The notes under the pieces were generated by a model. It saw only the letters and a list, made by a program, of their open reading frames with translations. It was not told the DNA's origin and searched no databases. DNA of 64,000 bases from Laetiporus sulphureus 93-53 (taxonomy: Eukaryota; Basidiomycota; Agaricomycetes; Polyporales; Laetiporaceae). How positions within the stretch are numbered: position 1 is the first letter of the stretch; the number at the start of each line of letters is the position of its first letter. Shown here piece by piece: positions 1 through 11,758 of the stretch. A program made the translations under genes and the position numbers. The stretch lies in contig NW_024468548.1 in assembly GCF_001632365.1 (NCBI RefSeq), positions 196,446 through 260,445 of the forward strand, read 5' to 3'.

Positions 1-1062
1 CTCCTCCGCAAGGTGTTCCGGGCTCATGTGTCCATACAGCCTATCGGCCGGCCTCCCAGCGGGGTACGAGCACTCCACGAACAGCGCGTTCAGCACACCG
101 GGCACCTTCCCCGCCGCGGTGCGCCACACGGCTCGATTTTGCGGATGGGAGGAGATGCGGTCCGGCTCGACGTCCCCGAGGAAGAGCAGCTCGCGCGCGA
201 AGCGGTCGTGGCGGAGGAAGAACGCGGTGGAGGGATAGGACGCGCCGAGTGTGCTGCTGGTGCACCCGTGGGTGAGCGGCATGGCTAGGACGGAAATGTG
301 CGGCGAGACGGTGTGGTATTGGCCGTCTGTGGGCAGCCTGGTTTGTGTGGAATGGTAAATGATGTAGACAGGCAGAGGCGGGAAAGGAGGGGATCGTACG
401 TGCGCAATAGGAGCGGCAGACCGCTCTCTTCACTGGGAGAAGCTAATTTAGGCCATATCCGGTTGTTGAACAGTAGCTGGAGGTCTTCCATGCATTGGGA
501 AGTTCCGAAAACGGGTCTCTGTCGCTCGTCAATAGTAGTTGCCGCCAACACTAAGCCATTAGTATGATCTAAATGTGCATGAGATATCAGGAAACACCTT
601 AAAGCATGGTATCATAAAATTAGCATGCACTCTCTAACTTGTACATATATGCGCATACCGAATCCACGAATAGACTTCTGCCGCAGTATTGCCTCCTTCG
701 TGTGCTTTGGTGCCAAACAAATCAGGCTGCTTGTGAAGCAGCATATCAAGCGCTCCAATGCCTGAACCTAGGTCTTACGGGTCAGCGAAGATTCCTTGAA
801 TTCGTGTGAGGAAATGTACCTGCTTCCAGTGCTATGATACCATCCGACCATGGCACGCCGCTCGGTTTGAGGAAGTAGCTGATTCACGAGTCATTGTCAA
901 TGAATTGCTATTACTAGTACTTAGACGAATCGACGTGCCATGACAAATTTCGTTCGTCCGGGCCACCACCTAGCGAATAGAGATTTCACTTGATACCACC
1001 ACTTCACAGGGGTTAGAATATCACGTACCGCAACCGACAGCAACGAGATCAAACGTGGGCAT
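1..1062 (-). CDS. PDE1: Low-affinity cAMP phosphodiesterase (class II PDE), 3' end cut off by window edge
   Basis: Hydrolyses 3',5'-cAMP to AMP and so damps cAMP/PKA signalling. I read six exons: 1062-1029, 969-921, 878-820, 767-659, 597-400 and 337-1, summing to 262 whole codons, all with GT-AG introns. The product opens MPTFDLVAVGCGGGPDE, has IIALEAGSGIGALD near residue 45, then the metallo-beta-lactamase-type metal motif ISHAHLDHTNGL near residue 90, and LLFLGDVEPDRIS and FVECSYPAGRP further on. All are hallmarks of the yeast PDE1 family. The ATG at 1062 is chosen because the conserved N-terminal block follows directly. The C-terminus lies outside the window. Transcribed in the same direction as EDE1, whose stop lies about 680 bp upstream. 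Confidence 0.93.
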
Positions 1063-1738
1063 TTCTATGAGGGCGCTTCAAGCTTTCAGCAACTTGAACT
1101 GGTAACACCGCGGGGAGTTGTGGAATGCACACGACCATCGAGCACCTCGCTACTTGCCTCCTAAATGTGTGAGACAAACAACAAGACCATTTGCAGCCCC
1201 GCATCGCCTGCTTGACGTGCGAAGCGTTTGTGCGGTAGGACGCCGCGGGTTCCCGCAGACTACTACGATGCGCCTTGTCGCCGCGACAGCGGCGGCAACC
1301 TGATGTGATTACCACACCTGCATTGTCCTTACACGTACGTGCAGACTCGAGTTACTATCAGACTCGGGTTTCCTATGTAATGTGGCTCAGGCGCATTGGT
1401 ATGTCAGTCGTACCGATGTATTCGGGTATTGGTCATCCATATAGCTATGCTGCTCTATAGAGCGGCAAGTGGAAGCAGGCAAATCTTACTACAAGGGCAC
1501 AGACAAGGAACTGCCAATCCGATGCAAACTCAACGGGACGTCGGATTTAAGGCAAGGAAAACATGGGGAATAAGGAGGGTCATACGAGTAGTTTCGGAAC
1601 GAACGTGTGGGTGCGAATGGCATGAAGAGCAGGTGCAAAAGAAAAGCAAGTGAAGAGTCCATTTAATAAGGTAAGATCAATCGTATTACGCCGTACCTAG
1701 TACAATAGAATCATAAGCATGAGAGCGGTTCCGGACGT
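1063..1738. other. Intergenic, no gene seen
   Basis: Between the PDE1 start and the EDE1 stop. Only short open frames without recognisable domains. It should contain the PDE1 promoter and EDE1 3' UTR. Confidence 0.6.
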
Positions 1739-4700
1739 CTACCCACTTTGCTCACCGAGCAGGCTGTTCAGCGCCCTTTGCATATCGTATCCGTGCATCT
1801 CGAGAGCCGCCACAGCCTGCGTTCTGCTGAAGCCCATGCCACAGAGCTGCTTCACTGCCTCGATATCGTCATCGACCGCTGGCGTGGGATCCTCCACAAT
1901 CTGATGCGAAGGCAACGGTGGTGGAGGGACAGGCGGAGTATCATGACTTTTCTTCTTCCTTCCGAACGGCAATCGGAGCTATGAGCAGCTCAAATGAGGA
2001 ACAAGAGAAGGCTGATCGAATAATGGAACACCTACACTCAATTTAGAATGCCTGACATTTGGCACTTTATCGGACAATGAAGTTGACGGCCGAGGCTTGG
2101 GTGACGAATGGCGAGGCGGAGGCGACGCGTGTCGAGGAGGCGATGATGATCGGCGGGCGCTCAGCTGGGGCGAAGCGGTCCCGGTCGGAGACAAGGGGGG
2201 AGATGTGGTCGTAGGGAACGGATGACCAGCCCTCATTTGTTGCGCAGACCCGACAGCGGGATGCTGGGAACCCGCGCTGAACGAATCAAGTGCCAGCGCA
2301 GAAGAACGGCCTCCAAATGCGTCGTCAAAACTGATCGCTTGCGCAACGTTGCCGGGACTGGTGTGGTTCGCATCACCCGCGCTTGACCCGAAAGCATCGT
2401 CAAAAGAGAAAGGCCTTGTCTGCTGCGGGGCAGGGAGAGCGGGCTGTCCGAACGGACTTGAGGCCACTGCAGCCGGCTGCTGAGTGTTCACATGAAAAGG
2501 TTGAACGGCGCTCGTGCTGTGCTGAGTCATGAAAACGCTATCGAACGCATTCGGTGGAGAAGACGTTGTCGTGGCAGTAGCCGCATTTCCATGCCCATTG
2601 ACCGTGGGCGTCTGATTGGCAGCCGCATTTGCAGCAGCGAAGTCGAAATTGTCGTCGAACGCAGAGTCAAACGAGAATTGTGAGGGCTGAGAGGGCCCAC
2701 CGCTAGTACTTGGGCTGGCGGAGATCTTGCCCATGGCTTCATCGAAATCATTAACACCAGGAGTAGGCGCTACGCTTCCATTGGAAAGGGAGATGGCTTC
2801 TGCAGGTGCGTTAGACGGGACTGGCACAGGCGCCGACGGTGCAGTTGACGGAACGGACGGTGTCGTGGATGGGACGAACGGTGCTCCGAAAAAATCCGCC
2901 GCCGATGCTGCTGGAGGTTGACTAGGAGCGGGGATTGATGGGGCTGGCTGAGCAGGTGAAGCAGGCTGCGGCGACTCCGTCGTAGAGAAGGAAGCACCAA
3001 ATGGATCCTCAGACACTGCACTAGGTGGAGCAGAGGAGGCATGTGTGGATGGTCCAGCATGGCCATTGGCATCGCTTCCGGTGAGGTCTTTGCTGAGCCT
3101 CGTCTTGACAGTGGCCAGAGGCTCATTCTCCTCGTAGTCGCTCTCAGAGTCGGACTCTTCCGCGTCGAGCTCTTTCAGCTGATGGCTCAGATCCGTCTGC
3201 TCCTCTGCAGCAGGCTTCTCTTCCTGTGCGTTTGGCGCACCCTCGGCCTGAGCGGGCTCCTGAACCTCGATGGTAGCGGGAACGGGAGTTGGAGCAGGTG
3301 TCGGCTCAGCTGGAATAGCTTGCGTCTTTCCCTGCGCTTCTCCTTGCGGTTGCGGGGCAGGGCTCGGTGTGAGTACTGTCGCAGTGGTAGGAGGCGTGCT
3401 GAACAGGTCCGTGTCCGTCGGAGACAGCACACCACCCTCGGACGCACCAGTAGCCTGCTTCACAAGTTCCGAAGGCGCTTGAGGTGCAGCGGGCGCTTCT
3501 TCCTTTGAAGACGCCTGAGGCAAGCGGAATGGGTTTGCGGCCGTAGTCGAAAGAGCAGGCGAAGCAGTACGAGCTTCTGCAGGCCGCTCGGCAGGAGCAA
3601 TCGTAGGAGTCGGCAGTACCGCTGAGTTCGTGAAGGGAAGGAAGGGTGATTGCGAGCGTGACCCTGTCCCTGAAGCTATGGCTACCCTGTCGAATGGGTT
3701 GTTGCTCTTGCCTAGGCTCATGACAGAACCAGTCGGGCTAGTGGGAACCAGCTCCGGAGTAGCTGGCAAAGGCTGAGCTGCGGCAATGGCCAGAATGTCG
3801 GGCGATGCAGCCGGTTCGCCGTGGCCGTTTGTCATGGACGTTGGGGTCTCCTTTGCCAACTCAGCTTCACTTTCTTCACGCTCCTTGGTAATGGACGCAA
3901 CCTCCTGCTGAGCGTCCTCGAGCTCCTTCTCCACCTTGGCCTTATCCGCCTCGCGATGTGCCAACTGCTTCTTCGCGATCGCAAGGAGACCCTTCTGCTG
4001 TTTCGCCTCCTTCTTCGCCTTCTCGACCTCTACCTTCAACGTCTCGACTTGCATCCCGACCTCAGTCATCTTGCGCTGCAAATCGCGGACCTCCTCCTTG
4101 TCTCGCAGAAGGGCACCTTCGACCTCTGCCTTCTCGACCCGCACAGCACTCAGGTTGCTCTCGCCATGGATGAGCTCTTCCCTGGCCTTCTGTATGTCAG
4201 CTGCTTGGTTAGCAAATCGCTCGCGAAGGGTGCTGAGCAGACGAGTCTCCGTCTCGTAAGCCGCCTTGGCAGAAGACAGCTGCGTCTGCAATGCCGAGAG
4301 CTGCGCGGCCTGCTCAGACAACGTCCGCTCCACGCTCTCCCGCTCGGCCTTGGCCGTCTCCAGAGATTTGTTCGTCGAGTTAAGCTGATTCTTGGTATTA
4401 CCTATCTCTGCTGATTGATCCTGCAGTGGAGGAGATGCAGCGTGCGCCGTGTCCTCGTCATCTCCTAGAAGATCCTTATGGGGAGCCGCTGTAAAGAGAA
4501 ACCCTTGTCACCTCGTGCACGTACAATTCAAGTCAAATTACGCACGGGCTGGTACTTGGAATGGTGAGCTCGCGGCAAATGGATCTGGCATTGTCGGCAT
4601 ACGTGACGGAGGCGACATGGTTTGTGGTGGTCGCGTTGACATTGTACCGGTGCTGTGGGGCTGAAGAATGGCTTGTTGCTGCGGGGGCGCCGTTGCAGAG

Positions 4701-6459
4701 GCCGGCGGAGATTCGTCCCACAAAAGATCCCGGATAGAATCCGTCACCAACGGTTGCGCTGGTGCGGGGGTAGTGCCAATTACTGTACGCATGGAAGGGG
4801 GTATCAACGAAAGCGGAATCGTGTTCGGAATCTCCTTTCCGTTCAACTTAGCTTGAATTAAGTGCATGGCCACAGCGAACCCGTCTCGCGTCAGGCGACC
4901 GTCGTTATTGATGTCGGCCAAATCCCTGGTCTTACGTGAATTATCTGTATCTTAGCAAAGCAAATGCCAGGCTGCGTACCACACTTGCGCAAGAACCTCC
5001 TCGGACAGCTTGGACTGCAGCATGAACGGAACAGCGATGTCGCCTTCAATGTAACCTTTCTTCTGGGTATCTAAGGTTTCGAATAGGCGGTCCGCGTTCG
5101 CCTTCTCTGCCGGCGTCACATCCCACTGCTGCGCTGACCCTGTAGCTTGCGGCTGCACGAATGGAAATGTCGATGATGTCTGTGGGACGGAGGACCGCGC
5201 AGGGAGGGGCAGCCCGCCCGGTGTCTGTCTTGCCTGTCCCGTCATCTGTGGGTGGAGCGGAGAGCCCTGGCCCGTGAAATGCGGCTCAATCATGCTCATC
5301 GGCCGCATGGGGAATGAGTTCATGGACGGGCTATATGATGCGCTTCCGCCTGTTGCATGCACCGCAACGCCGTCGAAGGTCGGCTTACCTCCCGCTTGCT
5401 CATAGAGCCCAGGAGGTAGTATTGACGGAAGCGTTTGCAGCTGTCCTGACATGGACGCTTGAATGAGATACATTGCGATGATGAAGTCGACATCGTCCAA
5501 TGCTCCACGGTTCTTCGTGTCAGCTAGATTCCTGGCGTGGGGTGCAGTGAGCATGGTCCGAAAGTCAAACTCCCAGAAACGATAAGTTCGTGCGGGACGA
5601 CCACAAAGTCACTCATACTGGCAGACGGTGGACGACGCATTACACCAGACAACGATCATACTACAACAAATGAAGCGGCATGGGACAAAAACTCCGAGCA
5701 TAAGCAGGTGCTTGTTCAGGCACCATGAGATGAGCCCGACGGCGCCGATCGAGCGAACGCGGATCAATGAGGTGAGACGAAAATGCCTTGTTCTGCAACC
5801 GGAGCGCACAAACGGTCGTCAATCGTAAGATGAGGCTTACCATATCTGCGAGAGCTTATCCACAGGCAATTTGGACTTGACGAACACGTCTTTGGCCTTC
5901 TGGCCTAAATAGAATCGCTAAGCTGCAGCCTCGGAGACATGTGGATAACTCACCTCCAAGAAGGCCATTCGTGGGTCCGCACGAAGAGAAGATCTTCATA
6001 AACTTGGCCTTGTCTTGCGCGGTCAACAGGGGAAGTGAAACGGGAGGTGGGGAGCGTGGTGTGGGAACGCCGGTAGACTGGGGAAAAATTGGTGATGCAA
6101 GTCCCTCGATAGTTGGGATAGGGCCAGCTTCACAGCACGCACTCAGGACGAATGGCAAGCAAAGTCGAAAGCGACGACAACTCACGCTGGTTAATCATCG
6201 CCTCGGTAATCTTCTCGCCCCGCTGCGCATGACCCAGGAGACGCACAGCGATAGCGACCCCCTTGCGGGTCAGCACACCATTATTATCCTCGTCTGCGAG
6301 GCTCCAAACCTCCGCGAGCACGGTGGGCGCAAGCTTGGCGCCGCTGAATATCTTGACGGCAGCATCGCCAGTGATGACGCCCAGTTTCTGGGTATCGGCC
6401 TGGGTGAAGATTTGATTAACGAGGGCGACCTCCGCCGGCGTCGGGGCGAATTTGGACAT
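1739..6459 (-). CDS. EDE1: EH-domain endocytic scaffold, Ede1/Eps15-like
   Basis: Early clathrin-mediated endocytosis scaffold that binds NPF-containing adaptors and ubiquitin. Seven exons: 6459-6186, 6127-5954, 5904-5841, 5531-4980, 4925-4546, 4488-2036 and 1978-1739, giving 1,379 codons including stop. EH1 lies at about residues 8-92 ([14 protein letters not shown] loop), EH2 about 128-215 ([20 protein letters not shown]), EH3 about 308-400 ([14 protein letters not shown]). A long charged coiled coil follows at about 500-690. Next is a Pro/Ser/Ala-rich low-complexity tail with NPF motifs (NNPFDR, ANPFRL). A C-terminal UBA domain is at about 1333-1375 ([17 protein letters not shown]). The ATG at 6459 starts EH1 directly. 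Domain order matches fungal Ede1. A paralogous EH segment occurs at 51.3-53.1 kb. Confidence 0.93.
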
Positions 6460-6729
6460 GGCTGTGAAGCCAGCGTGGATGAGGTTGGGAAATTATGGAC
6501 GAATGTCCGCGACGGTGAAGTGATGATACGAAAGCGGGACTTTGCGAAGGGGGAATGGTCGGAACTGTCAGCGCGCTTGATCACGTAAGCAGCTATGCAC
6601 GCGCTGTCACGGATACACATGACTGACGCGTACAAAAAGTCACGCTCGTTCGACGGGGGCGCCGCCACTTCTTGTCTTTTTCCTCCGACGTCTCTCGGAT
6701 CTAGAGTTGCGAATTCCTTGACTTTGACG
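6460..6729. promoter_or_regulatory. Short divergent intergenic region (EDE1 / UBC11)
   Basis: Only 270 bp separate the divergent start codons of EDE1 and the E2 gene, so both promoters must share or overlap here. No clear TATA box was seen. Inference from layout only. Confidence 0.4.
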
Positions 6730-7617
6730 ATGGACCAGCTCACTTCATCTCTTGCCCCTCCTCGTACGCCTCAGAAATCTACCGTCGCAGGAACTCCGGG
6801 AGAGAGCGCTGGTAGCGTGACAAAACGGTGAGTGAGGGTCATGAACAGCCCGGCAGTTGGACTCGAATCGTTGTTGAGACGTGCATCCAGTTTGAGCAGT
6901 GAACTTATGACTCTAATGGTGAGATCCGATTACATGAATCAATTTTGCAAGTTCTGACTGGTCTGCACAGATGTCCTCGTCGCCTGGCATTGTGAGTTCC
7001 CTTTGCGAGCCATCCGTCACCACCACTAAATCTACCTCATACCAGTCTGCATTCCCTAAATCTGATGCTAATCTGTTCGAATGGGCCGGTACCATTGAGG
7101 GCGCAGCAGGAACGGTACGCTCGCACTCAGGACTCAATTGACCTGTGGCGTCTGAACACTGGTCACGCAGGTCTACTCTGGTCTCACATTCAAGATCTCT
7201 ATCTCCTTCCCTCCAAGTTACCCATACGCTGCACCGACCATTAAATTCGATACGCCTTGCTTCCACCCTAACGTTGACATCAATGGCGGCTCCATCTGTC
7301 TAGACATCTTGCAGGTTAGTGCCGACCGGTATTATTGACGTCGATCCGCTTCTCTGACCCTGTTGGTGAACAAGGACAAATGGTCGGCGGTCTACAGCGT
7401 GCAAACGATCCTGCTGTCGCTTCAATCGCTTCTTGGAGAGCCGAACAATGCCTCACCTCTGAACCCAGATGCCGCCAACTTGTGGGACAAGCCAGAAGGT
7501 ACGTTTCCCACCTTCGATCATATCCGTAGCAGGAATTGACGACTTTGCGAATTGATAGAATTCAAGGCGCAGCTCATGAGAACCTACCGGCCCATCAACG
7601 ACGACCCTATTGCATGA
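6730..7617 (+). CDS. UBC11: Ubiquitin-conjugating enzyme E2, UBE2C/Ubc11 type
   Basis: E2 enzyme of the class that works with the anaphase-promoting complex. Seven exons: 6730-6827, 6891-6918, 6971-6991, 7046-7114, 7171-7314, 7375-7498 and 7559-7617, 543 nt, 180 aa. It has a disordered N-terminal extension of about 30 residues, then [11 protein letters not shown], the HPN motif (CFHPNVD), the catalytic Cys in GSICLDILQ and the tail [18 protein letters not shown]. The N-terminal extension plus the GAAGTVYSGL and [12 protein letters not shown] blocks fit UBE2C better than the Ubc4/5 class. Exons 2 and 3 are only 28 and 21 nt. Divergent from EDE1. The assignment to an APC/C role rests on family similarity. 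Confidence 0.92.
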
Positions 7618-9824
7618 ACCTACCATTGTATTCGCAGCTCGCCATCATATATCCCTCACATCATTCTCGTTGTTTCTTTGTTGCACGCATTCATGTCATC
7701 GTTGGACCTACACATCACCGGAATGCATCCACTCTGTCATTCTAGAACAGCACCGTCGCGTATGAAGCGATCGCTATGTTCAGGGTTATTCTGATTGGAC
7801 AGGTACGTGCGCTTAGCCCTAATGCAACCGTATCGTGGTCATGGCGAAGTTCGAGAAGGCCTGCTTGCTCCTGCTTCGTGATTTCCATAGGGCTCTCTTC
7901 GTACACCATGATAGATTGCAGCGCTGGCATCCCTCCCCCTTCATCTCACTCCCGCCCGAGCTTGCGCTCGCGGATGTATGCTGCCGCGCCTGTGTCCCTC
8001 GAGGCGAAAGCTGTGCATCAAAGCGCTTACGTAATCTGATTGCAAGTTCAGAGCGTTTCAGCGCCATCGAGCGCAACCTTGACCAGGTTCATCATTTCCT
8101 CGTCCTCCCGTTTCTTTCGCTGTACATTACTTTCGTTATTTCAGATTCAGAGTCGGCTGGTCCGGTTCTCTTTTAATCGTTTCAGTCGCATTCCGCCTTC
8201 ACGACCTGTATCGGACTTTTCATTGGGTCTTCTCGCCATCCTTCCATTGCGATATTGCGTACGTGGATCGCCATGAATATCACGTTCACCGTCCAGCTCA
8301 TCATGAATGCGTACAGCGCAGGGTGTTTTTCCACGACGCACTGTCCATCGAAGGGGATCGTCAATATGACCCGTCGCCCAGCCCCTACCCCTCTCCGGCT
8401 TATGACAGGTCCTGTGCCGCGGCGCGGGGCGCCCAAACACACACTACCCTCGCTCCCTCGACCCGCGTTTCATCCTCCGGTGCGCATTTCGAAAGGGCCA
8501 GTGCCCCGCGAACGTGCACACGCATTAGTCATGCCTGAGCCGGATGCGTTCGCACGAACGCTCCCTATCGCCCCGCTGCGCTCGCCGACGTCCGCGCGTT
8601 CTGGGTCGACCGATGGATGCACGTCACGTTCCAGCTCGGAGAGCACGAGAAGCAGACGCTCGTCGTCACCACCGTTTGCGGAGGATCTCCGGGTGCGAGG
8701 CCCATGGGAGAAGCACACCCGCGCGTTCGAGCTTGGTATCGATATCAGTACGGTGGTCGTGCCTCCAGGACCGGTCGCGATTAATCCAGTGCCGGTCTGG
8801 TGACGCTGTGTGGAGAGGAAGGGAGACGAAGGAGGATTCTTAGAGGGTTCACGGATGGAATGGAAGACGAATGATGACCACCGGTGCGGACGCCATGTCG
8901 GACGTTCTAAATTATTCCGTCGCATTGTGTATGTTGTGTCCATTCAATTCATTTGCTAATGGATGGCAGCTCCGTTTCTCTCAAAATTGAATTCCGTGAG
9001 GCGGACGTCCACTCTGCACATTTAATCATCCCCGGCGTTTCGTGAATTGTGGGGCAGCGATGACAACGCACCAGTCAGTCGGTTGCGTATCCGCATTTGT
9101 TCGAGCTTGGCGCTGACGCACTGTTATCCATCACAGGCTGAATATGCGGTCTGGCTTCGCGCCAAATTCCCGGGGCGATGATATCAGTACGTCTGCAGAA
9201 TGCAATGAATGATGCCTTGGCAATCAACGAAGTGGGTACACGTCTGTCGTGCGTTCGTGTTCGAGCAGACTCATGAAAGTTGGCGATTAATCGCATTCCA
9301 CTGCACTGATACAGAGGAATCACGCAAGAGTCTATGGATGACCATTACTATCCGCCTAGGCTCTATGGATGATGATAGGGTCCCTGAGCTGCAGGCCATC
9401 AAAAAGGCACAATACGTCACATCGGATAATTACGGAGATATATATAGTAAGCAAAACTCTGAAACGTTCGAAGAGAGGGTCTAAATCTCAGGAGAGTTGG
9501 CGAGTGCGGATCCAGTGGTGGCCGTCGCCCCGCTGACACTATCCGCCGCGCATCAAGCGTCGGATGTCGCATACACACTCGCAAGAATCGCATTTGCCGA
9601 CCTTCTCGGAGCTGGCGCGCCATGCCAAGCGCTGTTCACGTGACAAACGTTGATCCTAGCCATGGGCCAGGCGTGCAGCGGAAGGATGGCTCACCACAGG
9701 ATGACGGAAGGAACATGAAGCTAGGCCTTTTTGGAGTCGGCCTTAGACTCCTCTCTTCCTTGTGCCCCAGAATGCTCGACCCGCTCGGCTGCGTAAGCTG
9801 CAGAATCCTCCGGGGCTGCCGACT
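7618..9824. other. Unassigned stretch; possible uncharacterised gene at about 8.2-8.8 kb
   Basis: No recognisable gene. Several overlapping frames are open between about 7.8 and 8.8 kb on both strands (plus 8255-8803, minus 8182-8442, minus 8470-8943). One plus frame around 8580-8780 reads like protein (AFWVDRWMHVTFQLGEHEK). Another ends ISTVVVPPGPVAINPVPVW at 8803. I could not join these into one model with good splice sites, and none matches a family I know. 8.85-9.6 kb looks non-coding. A CACGTG E-box-like site is near 9636. Confidence 0.3.
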
Positions 9825-9838
9825 CATATAAAGAGGGG
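9825..9838 (+). promoter_or_regulatory. TATA box with adjacent stress-response-like element
   Basis: CATATAAAG followed directly by AGGGG (STRE-type pentamer), about 145 bp upstream of the opsin-related ATG at 9977. It suggests a strong, possibly stress-inducible promoter. The function is inferred from motif and position. Confidence 0.45.
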
Positions 9839-9976
9839 CCGCCGACGCAAGCTCCTCCCACTCATCAGCTAACTGACGCTGTTCACGATTGAACCGTCTT
9901 AACGACTTTAACGTTTAACAACAACTCTCTCTTACGACCCCTCGTCCTCGCATCTCATCCCCCCCACATAGCGACA

Positions 9977-11101
9977 ATGAGTTCGCTCAACTCAAACCCC
10001 CCGAGCGCAGACCTCCATGTCAGCACCAACGGCACTGACTGGCTTTGGGCTGCGTTCTGCTTCTTCGCCTTCGTTCTCATCATCATCGTAATCATAACCA
10101 TCACTGTGAGTACACCCGCGTTTACCCTGCGCTCGTTGACCGATGCTCATTCGCCCACAGAGACCCCGCGGTGCCCGGTTATTCCATGAGATGGCCGTAG
10201 TCATCCTGGCGATCTCCACTATCACCTACTTCTCTCTGGCCTCTGGCCTCGGTAACGCACCTGCACCGGTCGAGTTCCGTGGAAACGGCGGAGAGCCTAC
10301 CCGGCAGATTTCGGTACGTTTGATTTTTTGGTGCTGCTGGAGTCCATGACTCAAAAATATCTGTAGTACGTCCGGTACATCCAATGGGCGATTAATCTCC
10401 CGCTATTGCTCCTCACATTGCTGCTCGCCACCGGCTTGCCCTTGTCCAACATCGTCATCACCGTGTTCATGGGTGTCATCTTTGTTGTGATGGGCCTGGT
10501 CGGCTCGCTAGTCCACAGCACTTACAAGTGGGGTTACTTCGTCTTCGGTGTCGCCGCTTTGTTCTTCATCTGGTGCGTGCTTCACGTTCATGATGCTTTT
10601 ATTGCGGCGTTGCTGACGGGCATTGTTAGGTACGTGCTGTTGTGGCACGCGCCCTCGATGACGTTCGCTGCCGGTGGCATTGTCCGTCGCGGCTACTACG
10701 TCGGAGCAGGATTCTTCTCGTTCATCCTCTTGACCTACCCAATCTGTTGGGCATGTTCTGAGGGTGCCAACGTCATCTCGGTCACCTCCGAGATGATTTG
10801 GTACGGTATCCTGGACATATTCGGAGGCCCAATCTTCCTCTTCATCCTGCTCTTCGAGCTCCGGAACGTCGACTACAACGCCTTCGGTCTTCAATCGGGC
10901 AAGTACGTCGGCAACGAGGAACCGATCCACGTCCACCGCCCGCAGTTCGGAGGCTCCGAGAAGCAGCGGCCACAGCAGGGAACATCTGGTCAGCCGCAGG
11001 AGACCACCACCACGCACACCGTCACCACGAGCACTGAGCAGCCAGCTCACACTCAATACACGGCTCCAGCTCAATACACGACTCCTGAGCAGCAGGTGTA
11101 A
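9977..11101 (+). CDS. Opsin-related / HSP30-type seven-helix membrane protein 1
   Basis: Member of the fungal microbial-rhodopsin superfamily that includes HSP30, MRH1 and YRO2. Four exons: 9977-10105, 10161-10313, 10367-10572 and 10630-11101, 960 nt, 319 aa, with seven hydrophobic helices. Helix C reads YVRYIQWAINLPLLLLTLLL, so the bacteriorhodopsin Asp85 position is Gln and Asp96 is Thr. Helix G reads IWYGILDIFGGPIF: the Asp of LD is kept but the retinal Schiff-base Lys position is Gly. The C-tail is hydrophilic, rich in Gln and Thr. It should therefore not bind retinal covalently or pump protons. The family is plasma-membrane located and often stress-induced. A paralog with identical exon layout is at 32.7-33.8 kb. 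Confidence 0.9.
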
Positions 11102-11758
11102 TAGATCGGTCGGCGTTGATACCTCCCCGAAGACGCTTCCGATTCTTCCTATCGGCGGAGCATGATCTCTCATGACTACTTACGATCGCGAATACGACGA
11201 TGCGAGCGGGTTGTTCTACCACGTCATACCTAATCACTTACCTTCGCTTCGAAAGAGTACGTCTTACCTTACGCATTGCGCTTTAATGTGTTTCTATAGT
11301 GTAATCATCCCACCCGCGTCTTTGTTGTATCCTTAATATTTGAAATGCGCATTCAAAACCTCTGTACAACGCAATTTGACTCGTGTGCGCGTGTGCCGCT
11401 GTTGCCTTCCAGCCCAGCATCGATCTTCCTGCTCAGTCTTGCACAGTTCTCGCGCAACTTGTTTGTCCTCGTGGGTTCTCGTCTGACCCGAATGCTATGC
11501 CATTGAATGCGGCCGTAAGTAAGTGGTATGAAAACGAAGGAAAAAAAGAGAGTACACGAGCTGCTCGACGTAAGTAGTACTGATGCCCAGTAGTGATAAC
11601 ACACGATGCACGGAAACGAACCCAGCAGTCTGACGTCTAGAGCGAGACACGGAAGTGGTTACAAGAACATCGTCGGTAGCGACGTAAATAGTGGTAGTAA
11701 GGTGGCTTCGTCGTGAGGGAGAGGCAATGGAAACAAGCGTCCAGATTCGCGCGCGGAT
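11102..11758. other. Intergenic, no gene seen
   Basis: Convergent gap between opsin-related gene 1 and the tetraspanin-like gene. Only short frames. Probably the two 3' UTRs. Confidence 0.6.

Noticed and set aside
3041..3508. 155-codon ORF antisense to EDE1
   Set aside because: Leu/Arg-rich mirror of the low-complexity tail of EDE1.
10508..11173. 221-codon ORF antisense to opsin-related gene 1
   Set aside because: Shadow of a well-supported membrane-protein gene in GC-rich DNA.
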